Positions 10,601-29,270 of a stretch of DNA of 64,000 nt are shown one piece after another. Positions within the stretch are counted from its first letter, which is position 1, and every line of letters begins with the position of its first letter. A program made the position numbers and the translations under genes. The notes under the pieces are model-generated. The model did no database searches and was not told the origin of the DNA. It was given only the letters and a program-made list of their open reading frames with translations. The stretch comes from Rhea pennata (Eukaryota; Chordata; Aves; Rheiformes; Rheidae): positions 13,859,501 through 13,923,500 of the forward strand of contig NC_084674.1 in NCBI RefSeq assembly GCF_028389875.1, written 5' to 3'.

Positions 10601-13600
10601 AGGGACATACATGCAATGGGGAATATTGTAGCAATCAGGGAGGCTCCAAAGGCAGGACCCCCTGGTGTTCCTCACTTGGAGGGGGTATTCACTCCCCTTT
10701 GGCAGGGACAGGCACCCTGGAGTACCCAGTTCTGCACAGCTTCCCATGCTGAGCCCTTGACAAGCACAGCCCAGGTGTTTGCCGTATTAGATAATTCTCC
10801 CAAAAAGCAAAGTAACCCTCTCTCCTGTCTAGGACTTCTCTCAGGTTGGGGGCTGCCCCCCTTTAAATCTGGCAGAGACAAGCAGCTACAGCCCTAACTG
10901 GTTCATTTGCTGCCATCAGCTGCTGTTGCTCTGGCTCTTCCCAGCTCCTGCGGACCCTGAATTCCTGGTAAGTGCTGTATTTTTTTTTTTCCTTCTTCCT
11001 TTTCTATATTATTCTCAGGAGTAATTTTGCAGGAATCCAGAAAGTGTTCCGCTTTCTAGGTCACTCTGTTGCTGTATGTTTGTGGAGGGTGTTCCTTGAT
11101 GCATCTGTTGCTGCGGGCTGTAGTCACTGGTTAAAAAGGCTCAGCAGGGAGTGCTGTGTGCTTTGGGATGGAGGGTGTCTTCTTGCTGTGACTCCCCAGT
11201 AGCCTTGGGAACTGTGGGCATAGACAAGCAGGTACAGGGCTTGGAGACCCTGCTGGGGACAAAATTCACCCTGGGGAAATCACAGCATGTGTTTTTCTAG
11301 CCTATTTCATAATCCCATTGAAAAGCATGTTGTATTAATAGCTGCATCAGTGCATCCACCTAGTTCACCTGAGGTTGGGTACAGGAGTGTAGAGCCAGAG
11401 CCTGCCTGCCCGCCCTGAGGGTCTCTTGTCTGCCCCCATGACCCATGTCAAGTTTCAGAGCGAGGTGTTCCTGGGCCACTTGCCCTGGCTCGCCTTTCCC
11501 TGTTTGCAAGCTAGCTCAGCAGTGAAAGGGCTTGATTTGCACAGAGCAGGAGGCTGCAGTTACCCTGGGGAGGGTGGCAGAAAGGTGTCTGTGAGGAGAG
11601 GAGCAAAGGCTCTCTTCTTGCTCTGGCTGTTTTATCCTCAGCATCTGGAAATGGGGCAGGTCTCCTTGGGGACTAGGGGCCTTTCTTGCTAGGGCTGTCT
11701 GTATTCATCCCTCCTACTTACAGCAGCCATCTCTGCAGCCACAGCTTCCAATAACAAGCAGGATCTGAAGCTACCCAGCAGCCACAAGGTCTGAGCCATG
11801 GCGCTAATCAATCCACCCTTTGGGACGAGGAGAGGAAAACAGCAATACATTGCCCTCTCTGTAGGCTTTGATGTGGTGGGCACAAATGGCACCAAGGTAC
11901 AGCTACAGCCACCTCCACAGGGCACGCGGCTGTGGGGGAAGCCAGGCAGGGTGGGGGATGCAGGAGAGGAAGTGTGATGCTGCCTTATCCCCTGCAAGGG
12001 GGAACTAGAAATTAAGGGGATCTCTCTGGGATCAGCAGTTTGATTCCTTTTACTCTCCTGGACATGCCTGCATCACCCCAAATTCAGCAAGAAACCCCCA
12101 GCTAGCCTCAGAGGCCCCCAGGATCACCCTGCATCTCGTGCATGCTTTGGTCCCGTGAATTAATGACAATTTGTTTGATTTATCTGAGGTGCTGTGCTTC
12201 TTGCCCAGGGGACTGTGCATCTACACGGTCCCACCTGGGGTGGGGAGCAGAGGGGTCTGCAGTGCCTTGGGGGCTCTGCATGATCCAGCTTTCCCTGCCC
12301 TGTCTGGGAGTGGAGCCCCCTTGGTGGCTGGGGGCTGTACTGTCCCCCCCTTGACAAGGAGCTGTGTGACTGAGAATGGCAGCAAGGCCTCCAGGCTTTT
12401 GGACAGGCAAGGACAGGGGGCCAAAGGGGCTGAGGGCAGTGGTCCTAAACCCTCAGCATCAGCCCTACTACAAGCATCTAACTGCCCAAGAGATAAGCAA
12501 CGGCTTCGGAGACTTTGCAGGCTCCCAGCAATTCCGAGATCACCTCAGGCAGACTGAGAGGCCCTTGGCCAACTGCTCTCCTTGTCCCCTTGCCACTCAG
12601 GACCTGGCTTGGGCCAGTGAAGTGCAGTGCCAGGCTGGGCAGGCTGCTTGCCTGGGGCTCTGGGGCCAAGGCTCCAGCCTGGGAAAGCCCAGGGGGCAGG
12701 GAGAGGGGGCAGTGTGGGGGCGAGGCTCTAGGTAATTAGAGACGAGGAAGCAGGACTTCAAAGTGTAGGGTAGGGTGCAGTCACCGTGCAAGTGGTGAAA
12801 CCATGGGGCTCTCCTTCCTTGCTTGGCCCCTGCCTGCCCATGGCCTTTTCATGAGGGTTGCAGGTATGTGCTGTTTAACTGACACCTTAAATGCTCCTGA
12901 CAGCAAATACCTCCTCAGGTACCAGCACAAGAGCCCCATGTAACAGCACCTTTTGGTGCTGGGAGCTGAGGCAGATAGATATTTTTAATGAGTACCGAAA
13001 ACTGGCATCCTCCTTGTTCCTGGCCCAGCAGGAAAGGAAGAGCCCGTGGGAGGGGAAAAGAAACGGAGTGTAGGTTTAGTAGGAGTGTTGTGGCTCATTG
13101 CAGAGGGAAAGGCTAGTAAAGACCATGGACTGCATGTCTGTGACCCAGGGCTCGGCTGCGTGGACCTGAGACAGAAGGACTAGCCAGGCAGGGGGCTGGA
13201 TGGCATCTTGCTGCTGGTGCTGGTCTAAAGGGCTCGCAGGCAGTGCTGGGCCAGTCATGGCTTTTTAGCTCAAGCCTCGTGCAGAGCCAGTGTAGGCACC
13301 TCTGCACACCTCCACTCCCCAGCACATCCAGCTTTGGCACTCACAGACATGGAGGTGGTTTGGATGTCTCTGTGGTTAGGTGTACCCTAGCCTGATTTAT
13401 AGGCAACCTCCAATTCTTTTGCTGAGTGCATTTTCTCACTATCTGCAGGTGGCAGGGGCTCACTGGGGAGCCTTAGAGAGGGCTGCATTCAACTAAATCG
13501 CCCTTCCCTGCAGGACACCATAGGGAGCCACCTCAAGCCACAGCTCAGAAGGGCATCAGCAAGAAAGGTGGAGGGATAAACAACCTCCTTGGCTCTTTTC

Positions 13601-14900
13601 TGTATTGGGATCTCAAACTGCCTTGGTAAACAATTAAGCCATGCAATGGCAGAAGGGAAGACACATGCTGCAGTCCCTGCAGCCAGCTCTGGAGTGGAAC
13701 AGGGGCTGCTGAGCAGTCCACTGAAGCAGTGCACAGAAACAAAATCTTATGGGACTGAAATCATCAGGGAACTGTATGTGGTTGTAAACCCCTCCTCCCA
13801 CTCAAAGAGGTCCTGGCAGAGTAGGGTTTCAGTAATGTTTGTCCTGAGGGGCAGAACCTGTTGAAATGGGTGCAGGGTAAGAACACAGCTGACTCAGCAC
13901 CTGCTGCTCCTCCAGGGCTCTACTCAGAAGCCTCTCCTAAGCAGCAACCTGCCTTCTCCTAGTTAGCATGAGCAAACTTTGTTGCAGCAGCCAGGGCAAC
14001 ATCTTAATTGCTGGGAGGATGTAATGTCCCTCTAAGGCTCTGAAGCAAAGTGCAAATATATCTCTCTCCTGCTCTTCAACACAGCTGAAAAGCAGAATCA
14101 GATGGGACATAGGGGTAATCAGGTTATAGCCTATTTCTAATTGCTTCCAGTCTCCTGTATTTGCCTCCTTGCTTAAAAAGTTAGGACAGGAGGATCCACT
14201 GATTAAACTGCTATTACCTAGAAGACCCAGACTTTGGGCAGCAGCAGCCAGGGACAACGCTGAGGGGGCCAGTTTGTACTTTGTGTACTGTTTTCTGCTC
14301 CCTTGATTCCCCAGCACCCGCACACATGGCAGAGACTGGAGACGAGGATGTATTTGAGTGAACTGCATCACCTCCCCTTCAAGTAGGAGCGAGGTGTTAC
14401 AGGAGCTGCAAAAGCAATGGGCCTACAGTATGATGCAAGGGAAACTCTTTATGTTGGCCTACAGGAGACATGAGTAAAGGCTGGTCCAGTTTGTGACTCC
14501 TACACAACTTCCTCTCTTTTTCTATATAAGGAAAAGACTGCAGAGAATAGCCCACCCCACCAGTGGTTGGTATTAATAGTGAGCTGCCAGAGGCCTTCAA
14601 CGTGTACGGCAAATATGCTGCTAAGGCAGGCGGCATTTGTTTGCTGCTTTGGGGCTGGAATGCATGCGTATGCTGTGTCATCTGGATACGAGTGAGGGCC
14701 TGGCCGGGCAGTGTGAGAGAGGCAGGGACTGTGGTCACAGAGACCCCGGGCCAGCACAGGAGACCTTGTTTAAAGAAGATGGGGGACTGTTTCAGTAGTG
14801 CTGCCCCATGCATGAGGAAAGCAAGTGGTGTGCAAGGAGAGACAAGCAGGGAGGCACAGCCCAGGGTGTTTTTTCTCCCCACATGGGTCTATGTTCCTGT
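7620..14900. other. Intergenic, nothing recognised
   Basis: Unique DNA without recognisable exons or transposons. An open frame of 206 codons at 8163-8783 (plus) has no recognisable domain. AATAAA hexamers such as the one near 10074 are isolated. A T-rich stretch at 10979-11000 and GATA motifs near 10789 and 12180 were seen. Confidence 0.6.
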
Positions 14901-14919
14901 GCAACCTTTGGGACTGCGG

Positions 14920-15480
14920 GCTCCGCTTTCTCCCCTGCCCTGGTCAAGCGCGGCAGAGCTATCCCTGGCTGTCTGCAGTGCCTGTGCTAATGCAAGCAGG
15001 ATGCCCTGTGCCCATGTAGCCCTAATGCCAGGGCCCAGGCCGGGCAAAAGGAAGGGCTCCCCAGTGCATGGCAAAACGCTGGCAGCAGGACGCGAACCAG
15101 CGGCCTCGGAGCACCACATTGCCCCTGTATGACGCAGCGCTTCAGCTGCGCACGCATCGTGCACCACCAGGGCAGCACCCCCCCCCCCCCAACCCTGACG
15201 GGGCACCGGCGGCCGGGCCTGGCGTGCTGGCGGGCACCCGTGGCCGCAGCAAGCGGCCCCGAGCCAGGTCCCCACGCAGAGCCCGGCCCGGCGAGGTCCA
15301 GCCCGCCCCGCAGGCCGAAGGCAAGCGGGAGGCATAGCAGCGGCGGACCGGTCCGGTGCCAAACCTCGTTCCCCGGGGAACAAGCACCGTCCGCGCGTTG
15401 GTTCCGGGCCCCGTTGAGACAGCCCAGGCTGGCTCCCACCCTCCCTGCTGCTGCATGATCTCTCCTGCCCGCCCGCAGCC
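14920..15480. promoter_or_regulatory. CpG island immediately 3' of RPN1
   Basis: CpG-dense DNA that ends close to the RPN1 poly(A) region, with a C12 run at 15178-15190. It does not belong to the RPN1 promoter, which lies 8 kb away. It could mark an antisense or downstream transcript. Confidence 0.5.
15080..15160 (-). other. tRNA-like degenerate segment (possible tRNA-derived repeat)
   Basis: On the minus strand a D-arm-like hairpin with GCGC stems and a 7-nt loop (15137-15151) precedes a B-box-like GGTTCGCGTCC (15088-15098), which has one mismatch to consensus. A T-arm with four of five pairs and a 7-nt loop can be drawn. The acceptor stem does not pair, position 33 is not T, and bases 8-9 are not canonical, so it is not a functional tRNA as read. 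Confidence 0.25.
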
Positions 15481-15489
15481 TTGTTCCAA

Positions 15490-15926
15490 TTCAACAGGCA
15501 CTGGCGGTTTTATTCCAAAGCCCTTAGAACAAAACTGTCTTTATTCTTTACGGACATGACATTCGGATTTGCCACGAGCATGTCTGTGCTCAGACTGGCC
15601 GTTTGTAAACGTTTAGTAAGAGCATATCTACTCAGGGAAAAAGAAAAGCAGGAAACTGTTTTATAACTGGGCTATGTCTCTCCTCAAAAAACCCTGTTAT
15701 CCATCCAAACAGCATTACATTATGGTCCCTTGCACAGATGTGGCTGAGCAGACAGGCTCTGTGAAAGATTCTAAAAACAAAACTTACTTTCAGACATTTC
15801 ACATCATTTTTTTCCCCCAGTTTTGCTGGGAAGGAGCATTACTAGTTTTGGCTCAAAGTATGTCCACTCCCAGACCTCTCATTTCCTTTGCAACCCTCCC
15901 CCTCTCCCAGTTACTAACCCACTGAG
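15490..15926 (-). terminator. RPN1: RPN1 3' UTR and poly(A) signals
   Basis: Downstream of the stop codon on the minus strand, two AATAAA hexamers occur at 15540-15545 and 15509-15514 (TTTATT on the plus strand). Cleavage is expected about 10-30 nt beyond either, so the mRNA should end between roughly 15490 and 15530. A CpG-rich island begins just beyond this point. Confidence 0.7.
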
Positions 15927-23674
<7,748 letters not shown>

Positions 23675-23690
23675 GGCCGACACAGCGCGC

Positions 23691-23748
23691 GGGGAGGGCA
23701 CAAGATGGCGGCGCCCGCGCTGCACGGGGAGGGCACAAGATGGCGGCG
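23691..23748. repeat. 35-bp tandem duplication carrying YY1-type cores in the RPN1 5' UTR/promoter
   Basis: The 23-bp block starting GGGGAGGGCACAAGATGGCG occurs at 23691-23713 and again at 23726-23748, a period of 35 bp. A third, diverged GATGGCGGCG core follows at 23771. Each copy holds one ATGGCGGC core. Confidence 0.8.
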
Positions 23749-26499
23749 TCCGACGGGGGAGGCGGCGCATGATGGCGGCGCCCAGCGGTGCTTGAGGCCC
23801 CCTGCGGAGTAGGTGGCTTCGCGAGTGCCTGAGTGCAAAGGCTGCGGCCAAGGCAGCTGAGCCCTCGGAGGCAGCAGCGAGGGGCTGTGCGGCGGGCGCG
23901 ACCCCCCTCCCCCAGACGCCCCAAAAGCAGGACGCAGTCCCCATCCCCTCGCCGGGATGCCGGGTTCCCAGTGCACGGCCTTGCCACTTCTGCCCCGCTC
24001 ACCACACGTGGGTAGACCCGCTTCTAAAAATCACTGCGTGGCCGGGGGGGAGCAACAAATAATTTAGGGTGCTCTGTGTTTCCCTTTGGCTTCTGTGCCC
24101 TCAGAGCATCCATGCACTTTCTAGTCTTCTCCTGCCACGCACGAACCAGAAGCTTTGTTTTCTCATTTTTAGCAAAACTCCAGGAGTGGGAGCTTCAAAA
24201 GGCCAAAACTTCAGAGCCTTGTGATAATACCCTGCCGTCTGACGGCCCGAGAGAAGGCGTCCGGCACAGCCCCGCAGGACAGACGGCTGCTCGGCGGGAG
24301 GGACGAGGCAGCCGTGTGCCGAAGGCAGGCCAGGGCTGGGAGCTGCTGGCAGGAGTTTGGCCCTGAGCTAAGAAAACACCGATAATAAATATCTAAATGA
24401 TGCTACAGCAGAAATGTTGCTGGCAGCCAAGGCAGGGTAACTGAGCCTGAACTAACTTAGAGGTGGAGAAAGGAAAATGTTAGTGGTTTAACACATGACA
24501 GTGGGGAGAGGGCAATTGACAGATAAAAGCACGAAACGGATGTTGTCTGCCGTGACTGCTGGAGCAGGGCTTTTGCCTGGGAGCTCTGTGGGACAACAGG
24601 CTTTTTGTGTTTGTGTAATGTGACCCAGGGCTGGACCCTTCTTAATATCTTCATGTGAGTCACCAAAGGAGCTCTCTGGATCGGGCTGAGATTGCGCTGG
24701 AAGCACTGGAAGGGGATTTCCTAAATGTTGTAGAGATGGGATCTGGAATCAAACAAACCCTCGGCAATGGCTAAAATAGGATGTTTCCCGAGCATCACCT
24801 CTTAACTAGTATTCCTCCCCTATGACCACTGTTCTCCCAATTCCTGTCGTGAAAGTTTTCTTCACAGGTGACTTCACTTTCCCTTTGATTCATTTTGGTG
24901 CTGGATGTGTGAATTTGGCAGCCAGCCCTGCCAGCGTGTCCTCGCACAAGCGGGCGTTTTCATCGCTGTGTTTTGGGCAACATCAGGGCAATCTTCCAGC
25001 AGCGCAGCAGGAGGTGGGCTCGGGGATGAGCGTCTCAGCCTCATGCTTACAGCTGGGGGAATGTTCCCGGTCCCTCTGCTCTCCAGGAAAAGCGTGTTTA
25101 TCTTGGCCCCGTTCTCCAGAGAGCCGGGGCTGGGGCCGTGAGAGCTGGGTAGGCAGGTTAGGGGAGAAACTACTGCGAGTCATGCATGGCTGAACAAAAC
25201 TGCTGGCTCTAATTTAAGGTTGGCCAGCAGTGCTGCAGCTGGGGACTCCCTCCGGTTTTCTGCCTGAGTTGTTTTGACCGTGGAAAGCTTCTCTGCTATA
25301 AGTGGCTGTCACTGTCCTTCCTTCAACCCCAGCCCCTGTGTCACAGGGAGTAAATGAACTCCAGACTGCGGCTCCAATAACACGCACAGCTCCAGCCTCC
25401 CCCTCTAGTCCTCCAGGCAATTTCTCCTGGCAAAGGGAGGAAAAGAAGTAAATGCACGTTTCCCTCGTGTCTGGAGATAATTGGGTTTTGCTCTTTACAG
25501 CCAAGGTTAAAGGTGGCTTTCTGATGGGTTCAGCCCAGAACCTGGATCTGAGCTCGCTGGGGAATGTGAGGCTCCAACATCCAACCTGTTCCAGGCTCTG
25601 GTGAGCTCCGAATCAGGCTGTTAGGCGCTAAGCCGTTGTTCATATCCATTTCTAATTGCAGTAATTGAGTCATTCTGAGTCTGTGCAATGTCTGCACCAA
25701 GATTTCAGCCCCAGCACATAGTCTACATTTATCTGTAGGTTGAAAAGCTGTTGCCTTTAGGATTCTTGCTTCAAGGATGAATTTGGCTCTGCAGACCCAT
25801 CTCACTGCTGTCCTGCACATTATGTAGATAATTAGCCTTTCATAGAGCAGGTATAAAATGCTGTGACTGCTGTTACTTTTTGCATGGGTTCAATCAATGT
25901 GCTCACAGAAAGCATCATAAAAATGGGCCCCTGGCTGGGCTTACTGGTTATATCTGTGAATAGCTCATGCTGCGTTCGAGCAGGAAGGGAGAGGCTGGTT
26001 TTAAGCATGCGAAGTAATGTGAGGCCCTTGCCAGATGCTGCGATGTAATTGTTCCAGGCTGTAGCATGTGCACAGCTCCAGCATCTTCAGCCTCCCCAGC
26101 CTGCCCGGATCCTGCCTTCTCGCCCCAGTCCTAAGGAGCCCAGCTCGGGGTGCCTGCGTGCTGCAGAAGGGGGAGCGGGGAGGGAGCCGCCAACGTGCCA
26201 ATAAAGTGCTCGGTGGGAGGCTGGCTGCATGTTCCTGCTGCTGGGGGACAGCACTGTCGAAAGGCCGGCTTGCCCTTTGCGTGAGGCTGTTTGCGTTGGT
26301 GGGGTCGGGGCTGTGCATCTGCGAGGCTGTGCCGCCCCGGCCTGCTCCCACCGGGCTGCATGGAAAGCAGGATTAAGCCTTGGCAATGCCTGTCCTGCCA
26401 AGCGATCTGTAATCTAAAGCAGCAGCATGAGACAAGAGTCCTGAGCCTCTTAGTTTTCTTTTCTTTTTATTTTTTTTCCCTCCAAATTCCCCCTTGCAG

Positions 26500-26561
26500 G
26501 AAATGCTCTTCAACAGCAGTAACACCCTGGGGGCTGCAGGCTGGGGAGCAGCCTGAGCGAG
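26500..26561 (+). other. Exon-like segment (unassigned)
   Basis: A long pyrimidine tract ending in TTGCAG is followed by 62 nt and a GAG|GTGAGC donor. Both borders are strong, but no partner exons or conserved peptide were found, so it may be chance or part of a non-coding RNA. Confidence 0.2.
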
Positions 26562-27447
26562 GTGAGCAGTGCCCCTCTGCCGTCTGCACACCAGGCACTG
26601 CCCCCGCTGCAGACAGTGTGCTGCAGAGAGAGCGTCACCCAGACAGCGTGTCACCCAGAGACCGTCACCTGTGGAAACACCATGCACCCGGGAAGGAGCC
26701 GTGCCAGCCCAGCCGTCTGCCAGGGCAGGGGGATGAGAGCAGCCCCATAAATGCCTCCAGCAGAATGGTCCATTGGCAGAACTGTACCCAAGGAAAATCC
26801 CTGTGCTCTTCTGCTTTTAGAGGGCTGATGCCAAACTTGGAGCTGTGTGATCTTTAAGAGCAATTTGTTCTCAAGGAGGAGAGGAGGGGAAGTTGTTTTC
26901 CTAAGGAGCAGGTAGGCTGTGTCCACAGGAGCACACTGAAGTCTGTAGCAGTAGGGAACACGATTGAGCTCAGTGTAAGCCTCACAGCAGCAGGCAGGTT
27001 ACACTGGGAATATATAGACAGTGATGTTTTGCTTTCTGAGGAGCCCAGATGAGGGGTAGGAGATATAAAATAGGTTTGTGCATGGGCACAGTGTAAACAG
27101 TGCAAGTCATCCTGGCAACACCTTACCTTGTAGATAAGGTATCTATTTACCTTGTAGATAAAGCCTTAACACAAATCTAACCATGATCCTGAAAAACTCA
27201 CAGGCATGTGGCTGTCGTGATGTTGTGACGTGGGGCGGGAAGTGCTTTGGATTTGATTGTTGTTTCACTGTTTAATGCTATGCATGTAAAACTGAGGCAG
27301 CTTTCTGGAGCTGTGAGTGGGAGGCACAGGTCACTTCTCTTCCATCATCAGTCCTGGACTACTGAGGCTTTGAAATCCTGAGCCACAAGAGCATGGGTAA
27401 GATCTGGCTGATTGACAGCAGAGTTTACTTGGCCAGGAGGATCAGAC

Positions 27448-27449
<2 letters not shown>

Positions 27450-27482
<33 letters not shown>

Positions 27483-27523
27483 AAGAAAAAGAAAGAAAGA
27501 AAAGAAAAAGAAAGAAAGAAAAA
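27450..27523. repeat. Poly(A) and GAAA-type microsatellite
   Basis: About 30 consecutive A followed by GAAA/GAAAAA repeats. The shape resembles an old retrotransposon tail, but the upstream sequence was not recognised as a SINE, LINE or processed gene. Confidence 0.85.
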
Positions 27524-28689
27524 AGTCGTCTTCTAGTTTCATTATTTTTACAACCTCATTTTTCAGCTAGTCAGCACATCTCGTGCTGAGCCTCTGCCAA
27601 GCAAAACAAGCCGTGATTCTTGGTTTGGGCTCGCCTGTGATTGCAATGGGAGTGGTGGGCCTGGGGGGAGGTCTGTTTTGGGTTTAACTGCTGCATTTTG
27701 TCTGCCTTGGAAGTGAGTCCTGCTGTCACACAGGGACAGTGTTAAAGGAGCACTGTCAGCTTGAGGACTGCTCCTCTGAGGTTTCCTTAAGTTGCTTTAG
27801 CAATCTGCGAGTCTCCCTTATACATTAGCATTAGTTCACTATTTAAAAAAAATCACTTATTTCTGGGTTTTAAAAAAATCTTTTTCCCCATGTTAAGACA
27901 TGAGACTCAGAAAAACTACTGGAGAAAACTGACTGTGCACAGAAAATGGAGAAACTGACTGTACAAAGTGTTGTGAAGCACAGGAAAACCGCTGGAGGAA
28001 AATGTCAGTGTCCATTAGCCTTGGAACGGGGCAAGACCAATATGTTACAGGTATTGTGGCAATTGTGAGGAAAACATTGCAGGAAAAAAAGTACTTTTTA
28101 CTCTGTTTCTGAAGCTTACTAGAAGTGTAATTTGAAATAATTATAGACAGGCATTGGATGACCGCAAATGGAAGAAATCTTTTACACACGTATAGTTTTA
28201 CATAGAGCCTGAGGCCAGCGCAAAGTGTGGGTGCATTGCCCACACGAGAAGCCTTGCTTTGGTTTGAGTAGGTTTGGATTTTGTTACAGGATCAGAGCAG
28301 ATTTTTAACAGAGGGAACTGAGCTGGTTTAATTTTGTCAGAAAACTATAGTGTGGCTGGGGCTGCTAGTTGCGTACTTCCACGTCTAGACAGGACCTGGG
28401 CGCAGTGTCCCCAGCAAACCCCGTATAAAGTATAATCTGGCCTTTCTACATTATATCCTGCCTTGAAAATGCCTTTTGCAGATGGCTGTCTGCAAACCTG
28501 GAGGAGGCATAAAGATAGGATACAAATCTTGGTTTGAAAAGACAAACGCTACCTTCTACAGAGGACGAGCAGGCAGGGAAGTCGCGCTCCTTCCAGCTCT
28601 GGAGGAGGAGGCTGAGGCTGCAGTGGGGATGTCCTGGCTGTGTTTAGGTTTGGCACTAAAACGCTGGGACAGAGGCAGCGAAGGAGCAG

Positions 28690-29270
28690 CCTGCGGAAAC
28701 ACGGGCTCCAAGGTAGGAGCGCGCCTTCGGCCCGCGCCGAGCTGCCTCATGCAGGCAAGGAGCGCGGGGTCCCGGCCGGTGTCTGTGGTGCCCGAACCGG
28801 GGGGCTGCAGTGTCCCCCCACCCCCAGAGCCCCACCCTGCAGTGTCTCTCCTGCACCCCCCCCACCTGCAGTGCCTTCACCACCCACTTCCACGCCGCAG
28901 TGACCTCCCCCCGCCGCGTCCCCCGCCGCTGCAGCGCCCCTGCGGCGCCGCGCGCGGCCGCCAGGGGGCGCCCAAGCGCCCTCCCCGCCGGGCAGCGGCG
29001 CGGCCGCGGCGCGTGGGCGGGCGGCGCGCGGCGCTGCCGCCGGCGGGGCCCGGCCGGGCCGCGGCTGTCGCCTCAGCAGCGCAGGGCAGGGCCCAGGGCG
29101 GCCTCCTCTCCCGGCAGTAAACGCGGGTGCCGAGGTGCGGTGCCCGGCTGGGTCGCGGGCGGTTCCCCCCTCCTCGCGTGGGGCCCAGCCGCCCAGGCCG
29201 CGCGCCTGCCCTCAGCGTCGGCGAAGCCCGGCAAGGAACCGCCGCAGGCCGCTCCGTCTCTGTGGAATAA
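28690..29270. promoter_or_regulatory. Orphan CpG island between RPN1 and RAB7A
   Basis: CpG-dense block with a near-perfect CTCF motif at 28955-28973. It lies about 5 kb upstream of RPN1 and 7 kb upstream of RAB7A, too far to be either promoter. Downstream, at 29577-29742 on the plus strand, a segment with a pyrimidine-rich CAG acceptor and a CAG|GTAGCA donor could be a second exon of an unknown transcript. Confidence 0.5.
28955..28973 (+). promoter_or_regulatory. CTCF-like motif
   Basis: CGGCCGCCAGGGGGCGCCC matches the CTCF consensus across the whole core (CCGCCAGGGGGCGC) in forward orientation. Confidence 0.65.

Larger units (their letters stand above)
24010..28690. other. Intergenic between RPN1 and RAB7A, left part
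   Basis: Unique DNA with no recognised gene. It has a moderately CpG-rich patch at about 26080-26350, an exon-like segment at 26500-26561, a 24-bp GATA-containing duplication at 27123-27160, and an A-rich microsatellite at 27450-27523. Confidence 0.6.
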
